Translations under genes and position numbers: made by a program
Shown here: piece after piece, positions 57,207 through 64,000 of the stretch
How the letters are laid out: every line of letters starts with the position of its first letter
How positions within the stretch are numbered: position 1 is the first letter of the stretch
The notes under the pieces: generated by a model
The model's database searches: none
Told to the model about the DNA's origin: nothing
The model's input: only the letters and a program-made list of their open reading frames with translations
DNA from: Candidatus Defluviilinea gracilis
GTDB lineage: Bacteria > Chloroflexota > Anaerolineae > Anaerolineales > Villigracilaceae
Direction of reading: 5' to 3'
Length of the DNA stretch: 64,000 nucleotides
Assembly (NCBI GenBank): GCA_016716235.1
Contig: JADJWS010000001.1
Coordinates: forward strand, 1,302,001 to 1,366,000

Positions 57207-58721
57207 ATGACCCACATCTTCCTCTACGGACCACCCGCCACAGGCAAAACCACGATCGGAGAAATCCTTTCGCGGAATCTCAAACTTCCATTCATTGACC
57301 TCGACCGCGTCATCGAATCGAAGGCGGGCATGTCCATTCCGCAGATCATGGAGGGGCAGGGCGAGTCGGCGTTTCGTGATTTGGAATCGTCGGCGTTGAG
57401 GGAGATCACCCTCACCCCTAACCCCTCTCCCACTGGGAGAGGGGAATCGGTGGTTGCCCTCGGCGGCGGCGCGTTGTTGCGCGATGAAAATCGTCAACAC
57501 GTGGAGAGCAGTGGCAAGATTGTTTTGCTCACGGCAGAGTTGGATACGCTTCTCGCAAGACTCAACGAAGATTCAAACAAACGTCCATTGCTTGTGGGTG
57601 ATTTGAAATCGAAACTCAAGTCGTTGCTTGAAAATCGCCGCGAGCATTATGATTCGTTCACGTTGAAACTCGATGTTGACGATCAATCCGCTGAGCAGAT
57701 CGCGCACCGCGCGCAAATTATGTTGGGTCGCCATCATCTCTCTGCGATGGGTGAGTATGATGTTCGGGTTGGACAAATTGGAAATTTGCGCAGTATTGCG
57801 TACGGAAGCCTCATCGTCACCGACGAAAATGTTGCCAAACATCATCTCGATAAAATCAACATCGAAAGATCAATCATCATCCCTGCGGGCGAGGAACATA
57901 AAAATCTTGAAACCGTCTCCCGTTTATGGAAAGCCTTTCTCGAATACGGACTCGACCGCAAAAGTACGGTCGTTGCCCTCGGCGGCGGCGTGATCGGCGA
58001 CCTCGCTGGCTTTGCCGCGTCCACGTACATGCGCGGCATTGATTGGATCGCCGTGCCGACGACTCTGCTCGCCATGGTGGATGCTTCAATTGGAGGCAAA
58101 ACTGGATTCGACTTGCCCGAGGGAAAAAACCTAATCGGTTCTTTTCACCCTCCCAAACTGGTTCTGGCTGACCCCAGCCTTTTGCTCACCCTCAGCGACC
58201 GCGACCTGCGCTCTGGCATGGCGGAGGTTGTCAAGCACGGGATCATTGCCGACCCCGAGTTGTTTGCATTGTGTTCAAATGGAATGGATTGGGTAAAGAA
58301 TAATCTCGAAGAGATCGTCAAACGCGCGATGGCGGTGAAGATAAATATTATCGAAGAGGATCCGTACGAAAAAGGAATCCGCGCGGCGCTGAATCTCGGT
58401 CACACAGTGGGACATGCGGTGGAACTCGTCAGCGGATTCAAGTTGAGTCACGGCGAGTCCGTTGCGATTGGGATGGTCGCTGAGGCGGCGTACGCTGTCA
58501 GGGTTGGCGTGGCAGGTCGAGGGTCGGATGAAGCGATTGAGTCCACGTTGTCAAATTTGGGGTTGCCGACTCGCATCCCCGACGAGATGCCGCGCGAGGA
58601 GATCATCCGCGCGATGAGGGTAGATAAGAAGAAGAGCGCGAAGTCCATCCGCTTTGCGTTGCCTGTTGAGATCGGCAGGGTGGAGTTGGTGGATGTAACG
58701 AATGTGGATGAAGTTTTGTAA
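57207..58721 (+). CDS. aroKB: Fused shikimate kinase and 3-dehydroquinate synthase
   Basis: 504 aa. Residues 1-170: shikimate kinase with Walker A YGPPATGKTTIG, shikimate-binding DLDRVIE and ALGGGALL. Residues about 180-504: DHQ synthase with IIPAGEEHKNLETV, ALGGGVIGDLAGFAASTYMR, PTTLLAMVDASIGGKTGFD, MAEVVKHGIIAD and NLGHTVGHAVE (zinc His). It covers steps 2 and 5 of the pathway. The palindrome at 57407-57446 inserts TLTPNPSPTGRGE between the kinase lid helix and the VVALGGG strand. Confidence 0.95.
   Translation: MTHIFLYGPPATGKTTIGEILSRNLKLPFIDLDRVIESKAGMSIPQIMEGQGESAFRDLESSALREITLTPNPSPTGRGESVVALGGGALLRDENRQHVESSGKIVLLTAELDTLLARLNEDSNKRPLLVGDLKSKLKSLLENRREHYDSFTLKLDVDDQSAEQIAHRAQIMLGRHHLSAMGEYDVRVGQIGNLRSIAYGSLIVTDENVAKHHLDKINIERSIIIPAGEEHKNLETVSRLWKAFLEYGLDRKSTVVALGGGVIGDLAGFAASTYMRGIDWIAVPTTLLAMVDASIGGKTGFDLPEGKNLIGSFHPPKLVLADPSLLLTLSDRDLRSGMAEVVKHGIIADPELFALCSNGMDWVKNNLEEIVKRAMAVKINIIEEDPYEKGIRAALNLGHTVGHAVELVSGFKLSHGESVAIGMVAEAAYAVRVGVAGRGSDEAIESTLSNLGLPTRIPDEMPREEIIRAMRVDKKKSAKSIRFALPVEIGRVELVDVTNVDEVL
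57407..57446. repeat. ccctctccc palindrome inside aroKB
   Basis: ccctcacccctaacccctct followed by cccactgggagaggggaa; encodes TLTPNPSPTGRGE. Same family as in aroE. Confidence 0.8.
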
Positions 58722-58770
58722 CGCGACATTTATGTCGCCTTTGCAATGCGCGACATGAATGTCGCGTTAC
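58722..58770. repeat. aacgcgacat/atgtcgcgtt palindromes
   Basis: taacgcgacatttatgtcgc and gcgcgacatgaatgtcgcg in the aroKB-aroQ gap. Relatives at 15228-15290 and 40796-40820. Confidence 0.8.
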
Positions 58771-58779
58771 GGAGTCAAC

Positions 58780-59205
58780 ATGAAAATCTTAATCTTGCAT
58801 GGACCAAACTTGAATTTGCTGGGAACACGCGAGCCTGACGTGTACGGCTCGATGACTCTTGATGACATCAACGCGAAGTTGATCGAGTTGGGAAAAGAGT
58901 TGGGCGCGGAAGTGAAATGTTTGCAATCGAATCACGAAGGCGAGTTGATCGACGCATTACACGACGCGCGGACGTGGGCAAGCGGCGTGGTGTTTAATCC
59001 TGGCGGGTACACACACACATCGGTCGCGTTGCGCGATGCGATCAGCGCGATTCAGATCCCCGTCATCGAAGCGCATCTCTCGAATGTGTACGCGCGTGAA
59101 GAGTTTCGTCACACATCGTTGATCTCGGCTGTCTGCAAAGGGAAAATTACAGGGCTGGGATGGAAATCGTACGCGCTCGCGTTGCGCGCGTTGGTGGAGA
59201 AATAA
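58780..59205 (+). CDS. aroQ: 3-dehydroquinate dehydratase, type II
   Basis: 141 aa. LILHGPNLNLLGTREPDVYG with the catalytic Tyr, QSNHEGELIDALHDAR, VVFNPGGYTHTSVALRDAI and PVIEAHLSNVYAREEFRHTS (catalytic His) are complete. Dehydrates 3-dehydroquinate. The start MKILILHG at 58780 is preferred to 58759, which lies in the palindrome. Last gene of the aromatic operon. Confidence 0.95.
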   Translation: MKILILHGPNLNLLGTREPDVYGSMTLDDINAKLIELGKELGAEVKCLQSNHEGELIDALHDARTWASGVVFNPGGYTHTSVALRDAISAIQIPVIEAHLSNVYAREEFRHTSLISAVCKGKITGLGWKSYALALRALVEK

Positions 59206-59239
59206 AGACAAGCCTCAAAATGCGCCGCCGTATGTCTGT

Positions 59240-59305
59240 TCGCTCGCAGTGCAACTGCGAGCGGGATGCGCGATTTGCCAAGCAAATCGAATTGCATCCC
59301 CAATA
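59240..59305. repeat. Two perfect hairpins after aroQ
   Basis: gctcgcagt/actgcgagc (59242-59262) and gatgcgcgatttgc/gcaaatcgaattgcatc (59263-59300). No T-run; possible end of the aro transcript. Confidence 0.65.
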
Positions 59306-59364
59306 GGAACTTTATATTTTTACGAACCCTTGGCAGACTTCGCGGGTCAAAAAATGGGACGAAC

Positions 59365-59396
59365 AAAAAACGGGACAGCCGATTCGGCCGTCCCGT
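59365..59396 (-). terminator. Terminator of the nucleobase permease gene
   Basis: On the minus strand cgggacggccg/cggctgtcccg with a short loop, followed by TTTTTTG. One G-U pair. Confidence 0.85.
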
Positions 59397-59416
59397 CGAG
59401 GGTGAAGCGGGTTGAA

Positions 59417-60781
59417 TTATGAATCCGACGGCGGTTTGAAGATCAGGAAGACCGCGTTGATGAGAATGCCCAACACAGCCGCAGTCGCAATGGCGGGCAA
59501 TCCGCTGGGGAAAATGCCGGGGATGGTGATCGGAAGGAATCCGCCGGGGTATCCGATATTCCCGCCGATGCCCACGATCATGATGACCGCGCCGATGGCG
59601 AGGTTGCGCGGGCTGAACAGGCTGACCTTATTCTCTTGAATGAGCGCGATGCCTTGCATACCGATCACGCCGAAGAGATAGATCGCCAACCCGCCGCTCA
59701 CCGCCAGCGGAACGGATGCCACAAGCGCCTGCAATTTTCCGACAAAGCCGAGCAGGATGGCAATGACGCCAGCCGCGATCAACGCGGGCCCGGAGTAGTT
59801 GCGGGTAATCGCCATGAGCGAGTTGTTCTCGCCGTAGTTGGTGCCGGCGGTGGCGCCCATCAGACCGTTCAAGAAATCGCCGACGCCGTCGAAGACCAGG
59901 TTGTAACCGATGTAATTGTCGAGTTTAATCTTTTCGCGGCCCGATTCTTCAGCGAAGCGGTCTACGTAGAGGCTCATCTGATATAGATGCGCGGTCGACT
60001 CGGGGATGGTGGCGATCGCCATGATCGAAATACTGATGACGGCGGTCAGGAACAATTCGCCGCTGAACGATGGGAAGGTGATGTTGGGCATCGCGAATAA
60101 CGGCGCGGCGCCGATTGCCGCCGTGTTGGCGGAACCCGGATCCACGATCATCGAGAAGACGTACCCGAAAATGCCGCCCAGCAAAATGGGAAGCATTCCG
60201 ATGAACCCTCTGCCCTGCAAATAGACCGAGAGCATAATCGTCACGATTAGGGTAACAAAGGAAACCGTGAAGTTGGCGCTTGCCATTTGCCCCAGCGCGG
60301 CGAACGCCAGACCGAAACCGATGATCGCCGCGACCGAACCCGTGACGATGGGCGGCAAGATCATGTCAAATTTATCCTTCCCCACACCGCGGATGATAAA
60401 ACCGACCAGGATGTTCAACAAACCGGTCACCACGATGCCAGCCTGCATGGTGCTGATGACCTCGTTGGGAACCGGCACGCCGAACTGAGGCGCGGAGCCG
60501 GTCATGGCTGTCGCGATGCCGATATACGCGGCAATATACGCGAAACTTGAACCGTAGAAAAGCGGGATGAAGTTGCCGATGCCGCGCCGCGATAACACCA
60601 GCGCGACGATCGTCGAAATTCCCGAAGCGAGCAGGACGGTGCTCACATGGAACCCGCATAACGCGGCAACCAGCACCGTCGCGGGGAACATCGTCAACAC
60701 GTGCTGAAAGCCCAATAGAATAGTCTGCCCCATCGGGGGCGTATCGTTGGGCATGTAGCCGATCACATTACTTTTAGCCAT
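59417..60781 (-). CDS. Nucleobase:cation symporter-2 (uracil/xanthine permease)
   Basis: 454 aa with about 12-14 membrane segments. ILLGFQHVLTMFPATVLVAA at the N terminus, FIPLFYGSSFAYIAAY and the family motif block AIIGFGLAFAALGQ lie in the first half; IAIATIPESTAHLYQMSLYV with the substrate Glu, and GLMGATAGTNYGENNSLMAI in the second. It imports uracil, xanthine or a related base; which one is not clear. Strong AGAGGAG site. Confidence 0.88.
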   Translation of the reverse strand: MAKSNVIGYMPNDTPPMGQTILLGFQHVLTMFPATVLVAALCGFHVSTVLLASGISTIVALVLSRRGIGNFIPLFYGSSFAYIAAYIGIATAMTGSAPQFGVPVPNEVISTMQAGIVVTGLLNILVGFIIRGVGKDKFDMILPPIVTGSVAAIIGFGLAFAALGQMASANFTVSFVTLIVTIMLSVYLQGRGFIGMLPILLGGIFGYVFSMIVDPGSANTAAIGAAPLFAMPNITFPSFSGELFLTAVISISIMAIATIPESTAHLYQMSLYVDRFAEESGREKIKLDNYIGYNLVFDGVGDFLNGLMGATAGTNYGENNSLMAITRNYSGPALIAAGVIAILLGFVGKLQALVASVPLAVSGGLAIYLFGVIGMQGIALIQENKVSLFSPRNLAIGAVIMIVGIGGNIGYPGGFLPITIPGIFPSGLPAIATAAVLGILINAVFLIFKPPSDS

Positions 60782-60824
60782 TGCAGTTCTCCTCTTGTTG
60801 ATGGGTTGGTCTTGCCATGCTTAT

Positions 60825-61064
60825 TTAATTGCGATCGTAAATATCAACCCCTCGCACCTCCAAATAAAAAGTCGCCAGCGGCTTTTGCATGGCGACAACA
60901 TACGCGGTAGACGAACTCATGGCAATGAGCGTGTTCCTCATGAGATCAAATTCCGGCAACCCGACTACTCTCATCTTACCCTTCATAACCCTCGAATTCA
61001 GGTGGGGATACGCCGATTTGGGATTGAACCCCGCTTCTTTCCGGACCTCAGCCTGCCTCGGCAT
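60825..61064 (-). CDS. Possible small protein upstream of the permease gene
   Basis: 79 aa at most, or 53 from an inner Met (MKGKMRVVGLPEFDLMRNTL). The start at 61064 has AAAGG 5 bases upstream. It lies 43 bases ahead of the permease gene on the same strand, so could share its transcript. No family recognised; may be spurious. Confidence 0.35.
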   Translation of the reverse strand: MPRQAEVRKEAGFNPKSAYPHLNSRVMKGKMRVVGLPEFDLMRNTLIAMSSSTAYVVAMQKPLATFYLEVRGVDIYDRN

Positions 61065-61081
61065 GGACGCCTTTCTCTCCC

Positions 61082-61111
61082 GTTGACGCTCGCATCGTCA
61101 CTGTGCTACAC
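61082..61111 (+). promoter_or_regulatory. Promoter of the coxG-like gene
   Basis: TTGACG (61082-61087), 18-base spacer, TACACT (61106-61111). Confidence 0.55.
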
Positions 61112-61187
61112 TACCCCGTGTAGCGGACGCTCTCTAACGTCCGCTCTACTATCCGTATTGCCAGCAATCCTCGAGGAGATTCTTTCC

Positions 61188-61634
61188 ATGCAACTCAAAG
61201 GCAACGTCACCATCAAAGCGCCGCGCAAAAAAGTGTGGGATTTCCTCACCGACCCGAATCAACTGGGTCAGTGCGTGCCGGGCATCGAAAAAGTGGAAGA
61301 GATCGAGAAACTCAAAAAATATCGCGGTGTTGTTTCGGTGGGGCTGGGCTCCGTCAAAGCGAAATTCAACGGCGATGTGGACATTCTCGAACTGGACGAG
61401 CCAAACTTTGCCAAACTCAAAGCGCATGGCAACGCCACAGGAAGCACAGCCGATGCCGTCAGCGAAATGAAAATGTCCGACGCGCCCGACGATTGCACCC
61501 TCGTCGAATGGACGGCGGATGTCAACGTCTCTGGTCAACTGGCGAGTTTGGTCTCAAGGTTGATGTTGCCTGTATCGCAAAAACTGGCGGGATTGTTCTA
61601 TGATGAAGTGAAGAGAAGGGTTGAGGATCATTAA
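61188..61634 (+). CDS. CoxG-like SRPBCC protein
   Basis: 148 aa from MQLKGNVTIKAPRKKVWDFL. DPNQLGQCVPGIEKVEEIEK, YRGVVSVGLGSVKAKFNGDV and ADVNVSGQLASLVSRLML are the CoxG/polyketide-cyclase-like pattern of carbon monoxide dehydrogenase subunit G. No coxS/M/L genes are in the window, so a role with a CO or other molybdenum hydroxylase is only possible. The frame is open back to 60795, but the promoter and an AGGAG site (61174) support 61188. Confidence 0.85.
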   Translation: MQLKGNVTIKAPRKKVWDFLTDPNQLGQCVPGIEKVEEIEKLKKYRGVVSVGLGSVKAKFNGDVDILELDEPNFAKLKAHGNATGSTADAVSEMKMSDAPDDCTLVEWTADVNVSGQLASLVSRLMLPVSQKLAGLFYDEVKRRVEDH

Positions 61635-62017
61635 CTCACCTTACGCAGTACGGCAAGATTTATCTTGCCACTCTCTACCGTACATTTGCACCGCTAAGTG
61701 TCGCCATGGCGCCATGCGACACCCGCAAAGAACGCAAAGAAAACCTTTTTAACTTGGCGACCTTAGCGTGCTTTGCGGTAAAAATCTTCTCATGTATGGT
61801 AGAGAATCTTGCCATTCGCCCGTTTTTTCTCAACCTATAGTCGCAAAGTAAACTTTGCGGCACAATGTATGGTGGGAAAAAAATAATACCAATGTTATCC
61901 AGATTCCTGTTTCAATATCTCATTTAATCTTCGTTCCAGCGCGAGAGTATGGTAACATTCTTTCAACGTTACCGTCCATACATCAACAAGAAGTGAATCG
62001 ATCATGATGGAATCTTG
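61635..62017. repeat. Repeat-filled gap before malate synthase
   Basis: 383 bases: ggcaagattt/atcttgcca, a long-range taccgtacat...atgtatggta pair, gtgtcgccatggcgccatgcgacac, a cgcaaag-family repeat (about 61725-61785), and cgcaaagtaaactttgcg at 61842-61860. No gene seen. The last 130 bases are AT-rich and may hold the aceB promoter. Confidence 0.65.
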
Positions 62018-63595
62018 ATGGAACTAACGACCACAGTATCACCGGGCTTCGATGAAATCCTGACCGCGGATGCCCTGCGGTTCCTCGAACAACTCGAACG
62101 AGAATTTGGCGCGCGCCGACTTAGCATGCTAAGGGCGCGCGTTGCGCGTCAGGAGGAGTTTGACGCCGGCGGCCTGCCCGATTTTCTGCCCGCCACCCGT
62201 CCCATCCGCGCAGGCGATTGGAAGGTCGCGCCCATTCCAGCCGACCTGCAAAACCGCCGCGTCGAGATCACCGGTCCCACCGACCGCAAGATGGTCATCA
62301 ACGCCCTCAACTCCGGGGCAAACGTCTTCATGGCAGACTTCGAAGACGCCAACTCTCCCACTTGGAATAATATGATCGAGGGGCATATCAACCTGCGCGA
62401 CGCGCTCGAACGGGCAATTGACTTTACCTCTCCCGACGGCAAGCGTTACCGCCTCAACGAACGGGTGGCTGTTCTCATGGTCCGACCGCGCGGCTGGCAC
62501 CTCGTTGAAAAGCACGCGCTGGTAGACGGTAAACCGATCTCCGCTTCGCTGTTCGATTTTGGTTTGTACTTTTTTCACAACGCGCGACGCCTGCTCGATA
62601 AGGGCTCCGGGCCCTATGTGTATCTTCCCAAACTCGAAAGCCATCTTGAAGCCCGCTTATGGAACGACGTCTTCAACTTCGCGCAAGACGCGCTACACCT
62701 GCCGCGCGGCGCGATCAAAGCGACCGTGCTGATCGAAACCATCCTCGCCGCCTTCGAAATGGATGAGATTCTCTACGAACTGCGCGATCACATCGCCGGG
62801 TTGAACGCGGGTCGCTGGGATTACATCTTCAGCATCATCAAAAAATTTCACAACCATCCAAACGTGATTCTGCCCGACCGTTCCCAGATCACCATGACCG
62901 TGCCGTTCATGCGCGCATACACCGAATTGCTGGTGAAGACCTGTCATACGCGCGGCGCGCATGCCATGGGCGGCATGGCGGCGTTCATACCCAGCCGAAA
63001 AGACCCGCAGGTCAATGAAGCCGCGCTGGCAAAAGTCCGCGCCGATAAACAGCGCGAATCAAGCGACGGCTTCGACGGCACCTGGGTGGCGCATCCCGAC
63101 CTTGTGCCGGTCGCGGCGGAGGCGTTCGATCAGGCGCTGGGCGAGAGACCTCATCAAAAAGAAAAGTTGAGGGAGGATGTCCGCGTTGAAGCGGGGCATC
63201 TTTTGGATTTCAAAATACGCGAATCCAGCATTACCGAAGCGGGCGCGCGACTCAACATCAATGTGGCTTTGCAATATCTGGATGCCTGGTTGCGCGGCTC
63301 GGGCGCGGTGGGAATTTACAACTTGATGGAAGACGCCGCCACCGCGGAAATTTCGCGCGCGCAAGTCTGGCAGTGGATTCATCATCACGCGCCGCTGGCA
63401 GACGGGCGCGCGATGACGGCTGAACTGTATCGCGGTTTTCTCGAGGAAGAAATGGGGAAGATTCGGTCGCAGTATGGCGAGCAGGCTTACCCGTCGAGCC
63501 GAATCGAAGAGGCGAAACAGTTGTTCGATCGCCTGACGTTGGACACATCCTTTGCCGATTTTCTCACGCTTCCCGCATATGACTATTTGGATTGA
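62018..63595 (+). CDS. aceB: Malate synthase (type A)
   Basis: 525 aa from ATG 62018 (a TTG at 62015 is also in frame). Catalytic Arg in VLMVRPRGWHLVEKHALVDG, metal-binding VFMADFEDANSPTWNNMIEG, ATVLIETILAAFEMDEILYE, GRWDYIFSIIKKFHN, and GGMAAFIPSRKDPQ follow the MSA pattern. It joins glyoxylate and acetyl-CoA into malate. Isocitrate lyase starts 95 bases downstream, completing the glyoxylate shunt. Confidence 0.95.
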   Translation: MELTTTVSPGFDEILTADALRFLEQLEREFGARRLSMLRARVARQEEFDAGGLPDFLPATRPIRAGDWKVAPIPADLQNRRVEITGPTDRKMVINALNSGANVFMADFEDANSPTWNNMIEGHINLRDALERAIDFTSPDGKRYRLNERVAVLMVRPRGWHLVEKHALVDGKPISASLFDFGLYFFHNARRLLDKGSGPYVYLPKLESHLEARLWNDVFNFAQDALHLPRGAIKATVLIETILAAFEMDEILYELRDHIAGLNAGRWDYIFSIIKKFHNHPNVILPDRSQITMTVPFMRAYTELLVKTCHTRGAHAMGGMAAFIPSRKDPQVNEAALAKVRADKQRESSDGFDGTWVAHPDLVPVAAEAFDQALGERPHQKEKLREDVRVEAGHLLDFKIRESSITEAGARLNINVALQYLDAWLRGSGAVGIYNLMEDAATAEISRAQVWQWIHHHAPLADGRAMTAELYRGFLEEEMGKIRSQYGEQAYPSSRIEEAKQLFDRLTLDTSFADFLTLPAYDYLD

Positions 63596-63690
63596 CCGCC
63601 CTCCTGATTGAGACTCGCCTCGTACGCCGCTTCTTCGCCGACGCGCGGGCTGGTTCGCCCGACCACAAATTTTACAAAGGAGAATGGACC

Positions 63691-64000
63691 ATGTATCATA
63701 AATACCAACCCAAGTCTGTCGATGAATTGAAGAGCGAGTGGGCGCAAAGTCCGCGCTGGGCGGGCGTGAAGCGCCCGTATTCCGCCGAGGAAGTGGACCG
63801 CCTGCGCGGGACGTTTCAACACGATTACACGATCGCCCGCATGGGAGCGGAACGGTTGTGGGAACTTCTCCACGCCGAAAAATTTATTCGCGCGCTCGGC
63901 GCATTGACGGGCAACCAGGCGGTGGAGATGGCGCAAGCGGGGTTGAAGGCGATCTATCTCAGCGGCTGGCAGGTGGCAGGCGACGCGAACGACGCGTTGA
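63691..64000 (+). CDS. aceA: Isocitrate lyase, N-terminal part (runs off the right edge)
   Basis: 103 codons visible: MYHKYQPKSVDELKSEWAQS, then RWAGVKRPYSAEEVDRLRGT and the conserved ALGALTGNQAVEMAQAGLKA with AIYLSGWQVAGDAN, as in isocitrate lyase of the AceA family. It splits isocitrate into succinate and glyoxylate, used by malate synthase just upstream. AAAGGAGA site 8 bases before the ATG. The catalytic KKCGH segment lies beyond the window. Confidence 0.93.
   Translation, partial: MYHKYQPKSVDELKSEWAQSPRWAGVKRPYSAEEVDRLRGTFQHDYTIARMGAERLWELLHAEKFIRALGALTGNQAVEMAQAGLKAIYLSGWQVAGDANDAL

Larger units (their letters stand above)
60782..61187. other. Intergenic region between the permease and coxG-like genes
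   Basis: 406 bases. Holds a possible small leftward gene (60825-61064), the coxG promoter (61082-61111) and a gtgtagcggacgct/agcgtccgctac-like pair near 61118-61145. Confidence 0.5.

Overview
The window reads as a chromosomal segment of a Chloroflexota bacterium, most likely class Anaerolineae. This is an inference from a Pro/Thr/Ala-rich linker after the lipobox of the phosphonate-binding lipoprotein, a zinc-ribbon type L28, a T-box, an rpmB/asp23/fakA neighbourhood, and short degenerate palindromic repeats in almost every intergenic gap. No rRNA, tRNA or CRISPR array was seen.

Layout. 1-16700 is mixed housekeeping: a truncated lipid kinase, a phnD-phnC-phnE uptake operon, a PknB-like kinase, rpe, rpmB, asp23-fakA, a glycosyltransferase, a DsbA-like protein with an in-frame UGA in its CxxC motif (probable selenoprotein), adenosine deaminase, Nudix, a diguanylate cyclase, an S51-like peptidase, a possible structured RNA, and an exonuclease with a WYL-like tail. 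16700-30660 is a branched-chain amino acid operon: leader peptide/attenuator, ilvD, ilvB, ilvN, ilvC, leuA, leuC, a methyltransferase, leuD, cimA, leuB, ilvE. 30780-34630 is an accessory island: PD-(D/E)XK-like protein, orphan CopG-like antitoxin, MOSC protein, and a Vsr/endonuclease/cytosine methylase system. 34690-44430 is a tryptophan operon under a Trp T-box: trpE, trpS, trpGD, trpC, trpF, trpB, a membrane protein, trpA. 44600-50070 runs leftward: NTF2-like protein, small membrane protein, hydrolase-LuxR regulator, two small overlapping genes, and an Hsp70-like gene coupled to a coiled-coil/gyrase-CTD-like gene. 50270-59205 is an aromatic operon led by an aromatic-rich leader peptide and attenuator: aroH, aroF, tyrA, aroA, aroE, aroC, a VanZ-like gene, aroKB, aroQ. 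59400-64000 holds a nucleobase permease, a CoxG-like gene, malate synthase and the start of isocitrate lyase (glyoxylate shunt).

How it works together. Three amino-acid pathways lie nearly side by side, each with its own 5' leader sensor: Leu/Ile/Val codons for ilv-leu, tRNA-Trp for trp, Trp/Phe/Tyr codons for aro. CimA with LeuCD/LeuB can supply 2-oxobutyrate for isoleucine; no ilvA is in the window. The shikimate pathway is complete to chorismate, feeding the trp genes and chorismate mutase/TyrA.

The most unusual features are the probable Sec-containing DsbA-like protein, the two leader-peptide attenuators, and a STRR-like set of 7-8 bp degenerate tandem/inverted repeats that fills intergenic gaps, enters the T-box leader and appears in frame inside trpE, trpC, aroA, aroE and aroC, with other palindromes inside trpA, aroE and aroKB.
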